NCBI RefSeq assembly: GCF_025813715.1
Contig: NZ_CP107532.1
Span: forward strand, 2,108,001 to 2,172,000
Reading direction: 5' to 3'
Length of the DNA stretch: 64,000 bases
DNA from: Methylobacterium sp. FF17
GTDB lineage: Bacteria; Pseudomonadota; Alphaproteobacteria; Rhizobiales; Beijerinckiaceae
A program made the position numbers and the translations under genes. The notes under the pieces are model-generated. The model saw nothing but the letters and a program-made list of their open reading frames with translations, ran no database searches and was not told the origin of the DNA. Each line of letters starts with the position of its first letter. Within the stretch, counting starts at the first letter, position 1. This document shows positions 1 to 7,915 of the stretch, piece after piece.

Positions 1-273
1 GAAGCCATCATGCGGGCGAGCGGCAATGCCACCCTCGGCGGCATCTACGAAAGCCTGTCCGGACGTATCCAGCGCTCGCGCTACGCGGTGCATCAAACGG
101 CAGAACAATGGGCACAATCCGTGTCCCAGCACGAACAGATGATATCACTGCTGCGCATGCGCGACGGCGAAGCCCTGGCGCGCCTGATGCGCCTCCATAT
201 CCGGGCCCGAACCCCGGTGATCGCCCAGAGTTTCGGCACGGCGCACCGCGAGGCTTCGGATCCGGTGTCCTGA
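1..273 (+). CDS. GntR-family regulator, C-terminal FCD part (5' end outside window)
   Basis: Only the last 90 residues are present, and the reading frame is open from the first base. The segment looks like the final helices of an FCD ligand-binding domain: a helix with the pattern SQHEQMISLLRMRD followed by RLMRLHIRAR. In FCD proteins these two histidines normally belong to the metal and ligand pocket. Such proteins are dimeric, effector-responsive repressors with an N-terminal winged helix, which lies upstream of the window here. It ends 33 bases before the stop of the convergent NTF2-like gene. The target and effector cannot be told from this fragment. Confidence 0.75.
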   Translation, partial: EAIMRASGNATLGGIYESLSGRIQRSRYAVHQTAEQWAQSVSQHEQMISLLRMRDGEALARLMRLHIRARTPVIAQSFGTAHREASDPVS

Positions 274-306
274 TCCGAGCCTCGGGATCGCCGCGACGGA
301 GCGCCG

Positions 307-735
307 TCAGTTCCAGGTGTGCAGGACGGTGCGCCAGCCGTCGCCCCGGCGCTCCAGCACGTTGACCCAGTTGCCCTCGAAGGTTTTCCTGGTGCCGCCC
401 TCGCCGGGGCCCTTCATCTCCCAGCGTCCGGACAGCATCAGGACATCGCCCCTCTCGCGCGCGGACTGCACGGTGATCCGGTGGTCGTCGAAGCCCTTCG
501 CCTTCAGGCCTGAGAAGAAGGTCTGGATGTTGGCCGGCCCCGAAACGGCCGCGCCCTTGGGGATGACCTGCGCCTCCGGCGCGTACAGCTTGGCCAGGGC
601 GTCCATGTCGCCGCCGTTGTAGGTCTTGTCCCAGGTTTCGGCGGCCCTCCGCCCGTCCGTCGCGGCGGTGTCGGCCGCCGCCGGCAGGATCAGGCACGCC
701 ATGACGGCACCCAGAAGGACTCCAGCTTTCGACAT
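307..735 (-). CDS. Secreted SnoaL/NTF2-like (DUF4440-type) protein
   Basis: This 142-residue protein begins with a signal peptide: hydrophobic core VLLGAVMACLILPAAA at residues 6-21, with likely cleavage just after it. The rest is one NTF2-like fold. A helix RRAAETWDKTYNGGDMDALAKLYA is followed by an APEAQVIPKG strand and a C-terminal sheet ending in WRTVLHTWN. This matches the DUF4440/SnoaL-like family, whose members are small periplasmic or cytosolic proteins of mostly unknown substrate. A good ribosome site (GGGAGG) lies 6 bases before the ATG. The gene is monocistronic, with an AT-rich upstream stretch (about 775-830) that should hold its promoter. Confidence 0.75.
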   Translation of the reverse strand: MSKAGVLLGAVMACLILPAAADTAATDGRRAAETWDKTYNGGDMDALAKLYAPEAQVIPKGAAVSGPANIQTFFSGLKAKGFDDHRITVQSARERGDVLMLSGRWEMKGPGEGGTRKTFEGNWVNVLERRGDGWRTVLHTWN

Positions 736-852
736 CGATACCTCCCTCGCGACGCGAATCCTGCCGGGTTCGCGTCGATTATTTGAGTATCGATATTTCC
801 AAAAGTAAAGCTTTTTCCTGAAGACTTGTGAGACCTTCCGGGTTCGCGAGAA

Positions 853-2529
853 TCAAGCTGCCCGGACGGTGCCGAGGAAGCGGGTCACCGCGTCGTTGAG
901 CTGCTCGGATTCGCGCGAGAGCTCGGAGGCCGAGGCCAGGACCTGGGAGGCCGCCGCGCCGGTCTCCTCGGCCGCGCTGGCGACCCCGGAGATGTTGGTG
1001 GTGACCTCGCCGGTGCCGGCGGCCGCCTCGGCGACGTTGCGCACGATCTCCTGGGTGGCCGCACCCTGCTCCTCGACGGCCGCCGCGATGGAGGTCGCGA
1101 CGCCGCTGATCTCGCGAATGCGCCCGCTGATGGCGTCGATCGCCGTCACGGCCTGGCCCGTGGAGCCCTGGATGCGGCCGATCTGCCCGCTGATCTCCTC
1201 GGTGGCCCGGGCGGTCTGGTTGGCGAGTTCCTTGACCTCGGCGGCCACCACCGCGAAGCCCCGTCCGGCCTCGCCGGCGCGGGCCGCCTCGATGGTGGCG
1301 TTGAGCGCCAGCAGGTTGGTCTGACCCGCGATGCTCGCGATCATCGCCACCACGTCGCCGATCCGGGCGGCGGCGGCGCTGAGCTCCTGAACCTCCGTCG
1401 CGGTCCGGGCGGCCTCGTCCACCGCGCGCTGCGCCAGTTGCGTCGAGCCGTCGACCTGCCGGCCGATCTCCTGGACCGAAGCCCCGAGCTCCTCGGCGGC
1501 GGCCGCCACCATGCCGACGTTGGAAGCCGCCTGATCGGCCGCCGCCGCGACGGTCGTGGATTGCCGGGCGGTTCCGGACGCCGTCTCGGCCATGCTCCCG
1601 GCGGTGGCGCGCAGCTGGGTCGCCGCTGCCGTCACGCGGCCGAGGATGCCGCTGACCGCGCCCTCGAAGCCGTCGGCCATCTCCCGCATGGCGGCCTTGC
1701 GCTGGGCTTCCGCACCGGCGCGGGCGAGGCGGGTCTCTTCCTCCAGGGCACGGCTGCGCAGGAGGTTCGCCCGGAAGGTTTCGAGGGCATCGGCCATGGC
1801 GCCGATCTCGTCACGGCGACCGACGCTGGGGACCGCCGCGTCCGCGTCCCCGTCCGCCACCCGCCGCATGGCCGCCGTCATGGCACCGAGGGGGCGGGTG
1901 ACACCGAAGATCGTGTATCCCATGGCAGCGAGCGCCATCAGGGCCGAGAGCCCCAGCATGACCTGCGTGACCCGCATCGTGCTGACCTGCTCGTCGCGTG
2001 CCGCTGCCTTGGCCGCTTCGCCGGCCTCGCCGTTGAGGAGCACGAGCTTGCGCATGGTGGCGCTGGTGGCGAGGTAATTGGCGTTCATGGCGCCCCGGAA
2101 GACCGACAGGATCTCGTCGCGGCGGGACGGATCGATGGTCCGGAGATGGTCCCAATCCTGGCTCATCAGCGCGAGCTTGACGCTGACCTCGTCGTAGAGC
2201 GCTCCTTCCTGGGTGGAACTCACCAGCGCCTTGTAGGCGAGGCGACGCTCCTCCAGCTCCTTGGACAGGGTCGCGGCCTGCGCGACGCTGTTGCTGCGCT
2301 CCTCCGCCGTCTCGGCGATGACGTAGCGGAACTGCCAGAGCCGGACGCGCATCACCAAGGCATTCATCGCGTGCGCGGAATCAACCGATGGTAGCACGTT
2401 GTCCGATAGTACCGTCATCCGGTCGCCGATGGCGTTGACCTTGGCCAACGAGACGAGACCCTGCCCGGTCGTGATGATGGCGAGCAGACCGAACAGGCCG
2501 ATCAGCGTCGACTTGAGGGAGGGGCGCAT
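853..2529 (-). CDS. Methyl-accepting chemotaxis protein
   Basis: This 558-residue chemoreceptor senses a ligand in the periplasm and signals to CheA/CheW. Order of parts: TM1 at about residues 9-29, a helical periplasmic sensor of about 160 residues (four-helix-bundle type), TM2 at about 190-212, a HAMP domain beginning [17 protein letters not shown], then the long cytoplasmic coiled coil. The highly conserved signalling tip is present ([19 protein letters not shown], followed by [15 protein letters not shown]). The C terminus (FLGTVRAA) carries no CheR/CheB-tethering pentapeptide. The gene is not next to other chemotaxis genes, so it is an orphan receptor. The ligand cannot be inferred. Confidence 0.95.
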   Translation of the reverse strand: MRPSLKSTLIGLFGLLAIITTGQGLVSLAKVNAIGDRMTVLSDNVLPSVDSAHAMNALVMRVRLWQFRYVIAETAEERSNSVAQAATLSKELEERRLAYKALVSSTQEGALYDEVSVKLALMSQDWDHLRTIDPSRRDEILSVFRGAMNANYLATSATMRKLVLLNGEAGEAAKAAARDEQVSTMRVTQVMLGLSALMALAAMGYTIFGVTRPLGAMTAAMRRVADGDADAAVPSVGRRDEIGAMADALETFRANLLRSRALEEETRLARAGAEAQRKAAMREMADGFEGAVSGILGRVTAAATQLRATAGSMAETASGTARQSTTVAAAADQAASNVGMVAAAAEELGASVQEIGRQVDGSTQLAQRAVDEAARTATEVQELSAAAARIGDVVAMIASIAGQTNLLALNATIEAARAGEAGRGFAVVAAEVKELANQTARATEEISGQIGRIQGSTGQAVTAIDAISGRIREISGVATSIAAAVEEQGAATQEIVRNVAEAAAGTGEVTTNISGVASAAEETGAAASQVLASASELSRESEQLNDAVTRFLGTVRAA

Positions 2530-2671
2530 GAAAACGACTCGGATGCCGGGGTGGTGAGGAGCAGAGCCCCCGGGTTACGGTGATGGCCTTAAGAATGGCT
2601 TTCGGGTTTCTTTCCGCGGTTCCGTCACGTTGCGAGGTCGCTTGCCCCGACAAGGACTTGGAGCGAAGGCT

Positions 2672-3328
2672 TCAGGCGGCGGCGTTGATCGAGCGCAGGC
2701 CCGCCACGAGGTCCGAGAACCGGTCGCCCTGCACGATGACGTGGGCCCGCAGCAGATCTCCCGCGGCGGCCTCGTCCCCCGAGACGATGGCGGCGACGAC
2801 CGCCTCGTGCTCCGCCAGCGATTGCCCGAGGCGGTGGCGGGCGCGCAGTTGCAGGCGCCGGAAGGGGGCGAGGCGCCGGTGCAGCTGCCGCGCCTGCTCC
2901 TCCAGGAAGCCGTTGCGGCAAGCGCGGTAGATCACCGTGTGGAAGATGTAGTTCTCGGCGTAATAGGTCTCCGGGTCGCCGGCCTCGGCCGAGGCGGCGC
3001 AGGCAGCGAGTGCGGCCTTGAGGGCGGCCTCGTCCTCCAGGATCAGCCGCCGCGCGGCGAGGCGCCCGCAGGAGGCCTCGATCTCCGCCATCGTCTCGAA
3101 CATCGCGATGAGGAGCTGCGGGTCCGGCGCGCTGACGATGGCGCCGCGCCGGGGCTTGATCTCCACCAGGCCGGTCATCGCCAGTTGCAGCAGCGCCTCG
3201 CGGATCGGCGTGCGCGAGACTCCGAAGCGTTCGGCGAGTTCGGTCTCGTCGAGCCGCGCGCCGATGGCGAGGCGACCATCCACGATCTCGGTCTCGATGG
3301 TCTGTCGCAAGCGTCGCGATTGGTTCAT
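2672..3328 (-). CDS. GntR/FCD transcriptional regulator of the TRAP operon
   Basis: This 218-residue protein has an N-terminal GntR winged helix (about residues 8-68, with FGVSRTPIREALLQLA as the recognition-helix region) and a C-terminal FCD effector domain (about 75-210). The FCD histidine ligands are visible in NYIFHTVIY, AEHEAVV and RAHVIV. It is divergent from a TRAP transporter operon, and the 178-base gap holds a perfect 10-bp inverted repeat at 3408-3434, the expected kind of operator. I infer that it represses the TRAP genes, and probably itself, until the transported carboxylate or a derivative binds. The effector is unknown. Confidence 0.9.
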   Translation of the reverse strand: MNQSRRLRQTIETEIVDGRLAIGARLDETELAERFGVSRTPIREALLQLAMTGLVEIKPRRGAIVSAPDPQLLIAMFETMAEIEASCGRLAARRLILEDEAALKAALAACAASAEAGDPETYYAENYIFHTVIYRACRNGFLEEQARQLHRRLAPFRRLQLRARHRLGQSLAEHEAVVAAIVSGDEAAAGDLLRAHVIVQGDRFSDLVAGLRSINAAA

Positions 3329-3399
3329 GTGCGCGTATCCCCGCCTGCCTCGATCCAGGCGTCCGGTGAAATATCAGGCCTCATCATTATTCATCCGCG

Positions 3400-3456
3400 T
3401 TGACAAAATATACAAGACATAGTTTCTTGTATATCGAGATGGCGCTGCAGTATAAA
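3400..3456 (+). promoter_or_regulatory. GntR operator and TRAP-operon promoter region
   Basis: A perfect 10-bp inverted repeat, ATATACAAGA (3408-3417) and TCTTGTATAT (3425-3434), is separated by 7 bases. It lies between the divergent GntR regulator and the dctP gene. The right arm overlaps a plausible -35 (TTGTAT, 3427-3432), with a TATAAA at 3451-3456 as the -10 (spacing 18). A TTGACA at 3400-3405 lies on the left side. TTGTATAC-like half sites are typical of FCD-type GntR proteins. Binding here would block the promoter. Confidence 0.65.
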
Positions 3457-3506
3457 TGCTGCGCTGCAAAACGGAGCGGACGCGGGTCCGCCCAGGGAGA
3501 CACGCC

Positions 3507-4526
3507 ATGATGCTGACGCGCCGCGCCCTCGTTGCAGGGGGCCTCGCCGCCCCCGCCATCCTGTCGCTCGGGTCGCGCGCCCGGGCCGCCACCACCCTGA
3601 AGATTTCGCATCAGTTCCCCGGCGGCACCATCGACGAGGGCGACTTTCGCGATCGCATGTGCCGCAAGTTCGCCGCGATGCTGGCCGAGCGCTCCAAGGG
3701 CGCCCTCGAAGTGCAGGTCTATCCGGGCTCGTCCCTGATGAAGACCAATGCCCAGTTCGGCGCCATGCGCAAAGGTGCGCTCGACCTGTCGCTCTACCCC
3801 TCGCCCTACGCGGGAGGCGAAGTGGCCGAGATGAATATCGGCCTGATGCCGGCGCTGGTCAGCTCCTACGAGCAGGCCGTGGCCTGGAAGAAGGCGCCGG
3901 TCGGCCGGAAGCTGACCGAGATCCTGGAATCGAAGGGGATCGTCCTCGTCTCCTGGGTCTGGCAGGCGGGCGGCGTCGCCAGCCGCGAGCGCCCGCTCTA
4001 CGCGCCGGCCGACGCCAAGGGCCTCAAGGTTCGGGGCGGCTCGCGCGAGATGGACCTGATGATGAAGCAGGCGGGTGCCGCCACCCTGTCGATCCCCTCG
4101 AGCGAATCCTACGCCGCCATGCAGACGGGCGCCTGCGACGCGGTCATCACCTCGTCCACCAGCCTGATCTCGTTCCGCCTGGAGGAACTGTCGAAATCCC
4201 TGACCTCGGGCCGCGAGCGCTCCTACTGGTTCATGCTCGAGCCGATCATGATGTCGAAGATCACGTTCGAGCGCCTGCCCAAGGATCAGCAGGACCTGAT
4301 CATGGCGATCGGCGCCGAGCTCGAGCCCTTCGGTCAGGCCGGCGCCAAGGCGGACGACACCCGGGTCGAGGAGATCTTCACGAAGGCCGGCGCCAAGGTC
4401 CAGAACCTCGACGAGAAGACCCTGGGCCAGTGGCGCGATGTTGCCAAGGACACCGCCTGGAAGGACTTCGCGGGCAAGTCGGCGGGTTGCGCCGAGCTCC
4501 TCAAGCTGGCGGAGCAGGTGTCGTGA
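3507..4526 (+). CDS. dctP: TRAP transporter substrate-binding protein DctP
   Basis: This is the periplasmic receptor of a tripartite ATP-independent transporter, about 339 residues long. It starts with a twin-arginine-like signal (MMLTRRALVAGGLAAPAIL, cleavage near SRARA-ATT). The DctP fold follows, with typical elements: KISHQFPGGT at the mature N terminus, VQVYPGSSLMK, and the ligand-binding arginine region KGLKVRGGSREMD. I chose the ATG at 3507 over an upstream in-frame ATG at 3456 because GGGAGA precedes it and it gives a clean signal peptide. It is the first gene of a dctP-dctQ-dctM operon, and its stop codon overlaps the next start. The ligand is probably an organic acid, but the sequence does not say which. 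Confidence 0.93.
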   Translation: MMLTRRALVAGGLAAPAILSLGSRARAATTLKISHQFPGGTIDEGDFRDRMCRKFAAMLAERSKGALEVQVYPGSSLMKTNAQFGAMRKGALDLSLYPSPYAGGEVAEMNIGLMPALVSSYEQAVAWKKAPVGRKLTEILESKGIVLVSWVWQAGGVASRERPLYAPADAKGLKVRGGSREMDLMMKQAGAATLSIPSSESYAAMQTGACDAVITSSTSLISFRLEELSKSLTSGRERSYWFMLEPIMMSKITFERLPKDQQDLIMAIGAELEPFGQAGAKADDTRVEEIFTKAGAKVQNLDEKTLGQWRDVAKDTAWKDFAGKSAGCAELLKLAEQVS

Positions 4527-5284
4527 GCCACGCCTTCGACGCGGCCTCGGCGGCAGCCGAGACGCACGCCGCGCCCGAGCCCCGCGTGCCGGGGCTCCTC
4601 GGCGCCATCGACCGGTCCCTGAAGGGGGTCAATCACGTCATCATGCTGTTCGGGGGCATCGCCCTCGTCTGCGCCTGCCTGGTGTTGAGCTACAGCGTCG
4701 TGATCCGCTACGTGCTGCACGAGCCCACCGACTGGCAGGACGAGATGGCGGTGTTCCTCATCGTCGGCGCCACCTTCTTCTCGGCCGCCGCGGTGCAGGC
4801 CAAGCGCGGCCACGTGGCGATCGAGGCCCTGACCGGCCTGCTCTCGCCGCGGGTGAACCGCGCCCGCCTGCTGATGGCGGACGTGATCAGCTTCATCTTC
4901 GTGGCGTTCTTCGCCTGGAAGAGCTGGACCCTGCTGCACGAGGCCTGGGTCGACGGGCAGGTCTCTCAGTCGAGCTGGGGACCGCCGCTCTGGATCCCCT
5001 ACATCCTCATGTCGATCGGCATGACCCTGCTCGGCGTGCAGTTCGCCCTCCAGATCGCCGAGGAGCTCCTCTACGGCGCCGAGAAGGCCGGCTGGGCGAA
5101 CCCCAAGATCGGGATCGGTGCCGACGTCAACCGGGACATGCACGGCCGCCCCGGTCTCACGCCGGACGGTACCCTGCCCCTCGGCGATCCCCTGGCCAAC
5201 ACAGCTTCGGGCCATCCTTCCCCGGCGGGTCATCCGCTGGCCAGCACCCCTGCAGACACGAAGATCACCGGGAGGCATCCATGA
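4523..5284 (+). CDS. dctQ: TRAP transporter small permease DctQ
   Basis: This 253-residue membrane protein is the small subunit of the TRAP permease and couples DctM to the receptor. The GTG start at 4523 overlaps the dctP stop (GTGA), which implies translational coupling. Four hydrophobic helices span about residues 38-185. The family signature is visible (PTDWQDEMAVFLIVGATFFSAAAV in part, and VQAKRGHVAIEAL). It is longer than usual because of a roughly 30-residue N-terminal cytoplasmic stretch and a roughly 65-residue Pro/Gly-rich C-terminal tail that I would expect to be unstructured. It ends by overlapping the dctM start (ATGA). Confidence 0.9.
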   Translation: MSHAFDAASAAAETHAAPEPRVPGLLGAIDRSLKGVNHVIMLFGGIALVCACLVLSYSVVIRYVLHEPTDWQDEMAVFLIVGATFFSAAAVQAKRGHVAIEALTGLLSPRVNRARLLMADVISFIFVAFFAWKSWTLLHEAWVDGQVSQSSWGPPLWIPYILMSIGMTLLGVQFALQIAEELLYGAEKAGWANPKIGIGADVNRDMHGRPGLTPDGTLPLGDPLANTASGHPSPAGHPLASTPADTKITGRHP

Positions 5285-6633
5285 GTGTCGCAGCCATCGG
5301 CTTCCTCTATGCGGGCGCGACGCTCAGCGCGATGCTCGCCGGCATCCCCATCGCCTTCGCCCTCGGCTTCGTCGCCCTGGCCTTCATGTACATCTTCATG
5401 CCGGCCGCCTCCCTCGATACGGTGGCGCAGAACGTCTACGAGGAGATGGCCTCCATCACTCTGCTGTCGATCCCGCTCTTCATCCTGAAGGGCGCTGCGA
5501 TCGGCCGGTCCAAGGCGGGGCAGGACCTCTACTCGGCGATGCACGCCTGGATGCACCGCATCCCCGGCGGGCTCGGTATCGCCAACGTCTTCGCCTGCGC
5601 GCTCTTCGCCGCCATGGCGGGGTCGAGCCCGGCCACCTGCTCGGCCATCGGCTCGGCGGGCATCCCGGAGATGCGCAAGCGCGGCTACTCGCCGGGCTTC
5701 GCGGCCGGCATCATCGCGGCGGGCGGCACCCTCGGCATCCTGCTGCCGCCCTCGATCACCATGATCCTCTACGCGGTGGCGGCCGAGCAGTCCCTGGGCC
5801 GCCTGTTCCTCGCCGGCATCGGGCCGGGCCTGCTGCTGGTGTGCCTCTTCGCCGCCTGGTCGGCCTACCGCTTCCGCTCGGAATACGCGGCCGCGAAGAT
5901 CGCCTACGAGCGGAACGGCACCGCCTCGGCGATCCTGGCGGAAGACACCTACAGCATGCGCCAGCGCTTCTCGACGCTGCCGCGGGTGCTGCCCTTCGTG
6001 ATCCTGCTCACCGGCGTGATGGTGGCCCTCTACGGCGGCTACGCCACCCCGTCCGAGACGGCGGGCCTGGGCGGCCTCCTGGCGCTCGGCCTCATCGCGA
6101 TCATCTACGGCGTCTGGCGCCCGCGCGACGTCAGCCCGATCCTGACCGCGACCCTGCGGGAATCCACCATGCTGATGCTCATCATCGGCATGTCGCTCCT
6201 CTACGCCTACGTGATGAGCTACCTGCACATCTCGCAATCGGCGGCCGCCGCGATCGTGGCGATGCAGCTCTCGCCCTGGGTGCTGCTGGTGACGATCCTC
6301 GGCCTGGTGATCGTGCTCGGCTTCTTCCTGCCGCCGGTCTCGATCATCCTCATGACGGCGCCGATCATCCTGCCGCCGTTGAAGGCCGCCGGCTTCGACC
6401 TCGTCTGGTTCGGCGTCGTGATGACCATCACCATGGAGATGGGGCTGATCCACCCGCCGGTGGGCCTCAACATCTTCGTCATCAAGAACATCGCCCCCGA
6501 CATCCCGCTCAAGGACATCATCTGGGGTACGCTGCCCTTCGTGATCCTGATGGGCGTGGCGATCCTGATCCTCTGCCTCGTGCCCGGCATCGCCATGACG
6601 CTGCCGAACTGGCTCCTGCCCACGACGCGCTGA
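5281..6633 (+). CDS. dctM: TRAP transporter large permease DctM
   Basis: This 450-residue protein is the transport-competent subunit of the TRAP system and drives uptake with the sodium or proton gradient. It has about 12 membrane helices. Conserved DctM elements are present: the ITLLSIPLFILKGAAIG helix near the N terminus, the GSSPATCSAIGSAGIPEM turn, GGTLGILLPPSITMILYA, and a C-terminal HPPVGLNIFVIKNIAPD. The ATG overlaps the dctQ stop by four bases. A strong hairpin terminator follows 25 bases after the stop, so the operon is dctPQM only. Confidence 0.95.
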   Translation: MSVAAIGFLYAGATLSAMLAGIPIAFALGFVALAFMYIFMPAASLDTVAQNVYEEMASITLLSIPLFILKGAAIGRSKAGQDLYSAMHAWMHRIPGGLGIANVFACALFAAMAGSSPATCSAIGSAGIPEMRKRGYSPGFAAGIIAAGGTLGILLPPSITMILYAVAAEQSLGRLFLAGIGPGLLLVCLFAAWSAYRFRSEYAAAKIAYERNGTASAILAEDTYSMRQRFSTLPRVLPFVILLTGVMVALYGGYATPSETAGLGGLLALGLIAIIYGVWRPRDVSPILTATLRESTMLMLIIGMSLLYAYVMSYLHISQSAAAAIVAMQLSPWVLLVTILGLVIVLGFFLPPVSIILMTAPIILPPLKAAGFDLVWFGVVMTITMEMGLIHPPVGLNIFVIKNIAPDIPLKDIIWGTLPFVILMGVAILILCLVPGIAMTLPNWLLPTTR

Positions 6634-6658
6634 GCGCCGGGACACACTCTTCAAGCGG

Positions 6659-6690
6659 GAACGGCGGGGCGAAAGTCCCGCCGTTCTTCG
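6659..6690 (+). terminator. Rho-independent terminator after dctM
   Basis: The perfect 10-bp stem GAACGGCGGG / CCCGCCGTTC has an 8-base loop and is followed by a short T-rich run (TTCGTTGT). It closes the TRAP operon and also faces the end of the convergent SWIM-protein gene (stop at 6701). Confidence 0.8.
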
Positions 6691-6700
6691 TTGTCGGGAC

Positions 6701-7036
6701 CTAGCCCGCCAGGATGGTGGCGATGACCTGCCGGGCGCGCTCCAGGTCGCGGCGCGCCTCGGCCTCCGCCGCCTCGGCCTGCGCGAGGCGGTGGACCGCA
6801 TGCATCAGGGGGGAGCCCTTGGCGAGCGCCGCCAGGGCCGCGATGGATTCGGGGTCGACCTCCACGAGGTGGGCCGTGTCGCCGAGCAGCAGCGCGACCC
6901 GGTGCTCGCAGTGCAGGCCCTCCACGCCGTCGGCGCAGGTGCAGGTAAAGCGAATGCCGCGCCCGGTCTTCGTCGCTTCCATCCGGTGCAGAACGGCGCC
7001 ATCGGGGCTACGGACGGAGAACATCAGCGACGTCAT
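6701..7036 (-). CDS. Small SWIM-type zinc-finger protein
   Basis: This 111-residue protein carries one clear zinc-binding pattern, C-T-C-(8)-C-E-H, in RFTCTCADGVEGLHCEHR (about residues 30-47). That fits the SWIM finger rule CxCxnCxH. N-terminal to it are short beta strands (MTSLMFSVRSPDGAVLHRME). C-terminal to it is a long helical tail rich in Ala, Glu and Arg that is probably a coiled coil. SWIM fingers bind DNA or protein partners and occur in helicase, transposase and recombination-accessory proteins. A GGAG ribosome site lies 5 bases before the ATG. The gene diverges from the putative SOS operon at 7214-10138, and the shared 177-base gap contains the LexA-type box. Function is otherwise unknown. 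Confidence 0.75.
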   Translation of the reverse strand: MTSLMFSVRSPDGAVLHRMEATKTGRGIRFTCTCADGVEGLHCEHRVALLLGDTAHLVEVDPESIAALAALAKGSPLMHAVHRLAQAEAAEAEARRDLERARQVIATILAG

Positions 7037-7130
7037 CGGGGCTCCAGACAGGTTTCAGCGTCGCGCTAGCCGGTATCAGCCAGCGCGAGACCATGGAATC
7101 CTAGACCGGGTTGCAATCCGACGCACCGTC

Positions 7131-7175
7131 TTGTCTCGCCGCAGGCGCATCCGCATATTCGAACATAAAGGGAAC
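7131..7175 (+). promoter_or_regulatory. Sigma70-type promoter with LexA (SOS) box
   Basis: TTGTCT (7131-7136) and CATATT (7154-7159) are spaced by exactly 17 bases and form a good housekeeping promoter. One base further on lies GAAC-N7-GAAC (7161-7175, spacer ATAAAGG). This is the direct-repeat operator form known for LexA in Alphaproteobacteria. Its place over the expected transcription start would let LexA block initiation of the 7214-10138 operon. It could also affect the divergent SWIM gene, which starts 125 bases away. Confidence 0.75.
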
Positions 7176-7213
7176 GCGCACCTGTGGACGGAAGGTGCCG
7201 AGGGACAGGGTCC

Positions 7214-7891
7214 ATGAGAACGGCCGACAAGCAGATCGCGGACATCCTGGTGCGCTACGGCGAGCCCTTCGGGGGCAATGTCTGGCGCGTGCAGGGCACC
7301 GCCGTGATCTATCACAAGACTCTGGAGCGGATCGCCGCCCAGGCGGGCATCACCTTCGACCCGCCGACCCTGGTGCGGGCGGAGCGCGACGAGGCCGTGA
7401 TCCTGGTCACCGGCCGCCTGCCGGGGGCCAAGGGCGGGGCCGAGCGCGTCGAGTGGTCGATCGGCGAGGCGCTGGTCAACGTGAACTACCGCGTCTCCGG
7501 CCGCCAGGCGGGCTACGTCTACGCCATGGCGGAGAAGCGGGGGAAGGACCGCGTCATCCTCAAGCTCCTCGAACTGCACGGGCTGGTCTATTCCGAGGAG
7601 GAGGCCGACGAGTTCCGGCAGGGGCATCCGGCCGCCGTGCAGGCCGTGGACGACGCCTTCGACGATCCCGATCCCTTCGACGAGGTCACCGAGGCCGAGG
7701 CCGACCTGAAGCGGCGCATCGACGAGCGCATGAGCATCGACGCCGTGACCGACCTCATGCTCGAGCCGGAGACCCAGCGGATCCTGGGGCAGATGCCGCC
7801 GGGCACGCGCGACGAGGTGCGCGACTACGCCAAGGCCCGCCTCGTGGCGCTCGGCTGGCCGCCGAAGAAGCCCGGCCGCCGCGCCGCCTGA
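7214..7891 (+). CDS. Unrecognised protein, first gene of putative SOS operon
   Basis: This 225-residue protein has no firm family assignment. I chose the ATG at 7214 because AGGGACAGGG sits just upstream; an in-frame start at 7184 would add ten residues. The N-terminal 150 residues look like a compact alpha/beta domain with the patterns VWRVQGTAVIYHKTLERIAA and EWSIGEAL. A helix YAMAEKRGKDRVILKLLELHG follows in parts, then YSEEEADEF. Helices of the type AEKR-x3-R-x-x-L-x-L after a small sheet recall phage recombination (ssDNA-annealing) proteins, but I make this comparison by eye only. The C terminus (about 155-225) is acidic, then helical, and ends in a basic PKKPGRRAA. It is followed after 24 bases by a RecD2-type helicase under the same LexA-type box. 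Confidence 0.7.
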   Translation: MRTADKQIADILVRYGEPFGGNVWRVQGTAVIYHKTLERIAAQAGITFDPPTLVRAERDEAVILVTGRLPGAKGGAERVEWSIGEALVNVNYRVSGRQAGYVYAMAEKRGKDRVILKLLELHGLVYSEEEADEFRQGHPAAVQAVDDAFDDPDPFDEVTEAEADLKRRIDERMSIDAVTDLMLEPETQRILGQMPPGTRDEVRDYAKARLVALGWPPKKPGRRAA

Positions 7892-7915
7892 CCGTGATCC
7901 GTCGAGGCCCCGCCC

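Noticed and set aside
7216..7891. Phage annealing protein as a firm call for the unknown SOS-operon gene
   Set aside because: The likeness is a short helix pattern seen by eye; without a profile search the family name would be invented.
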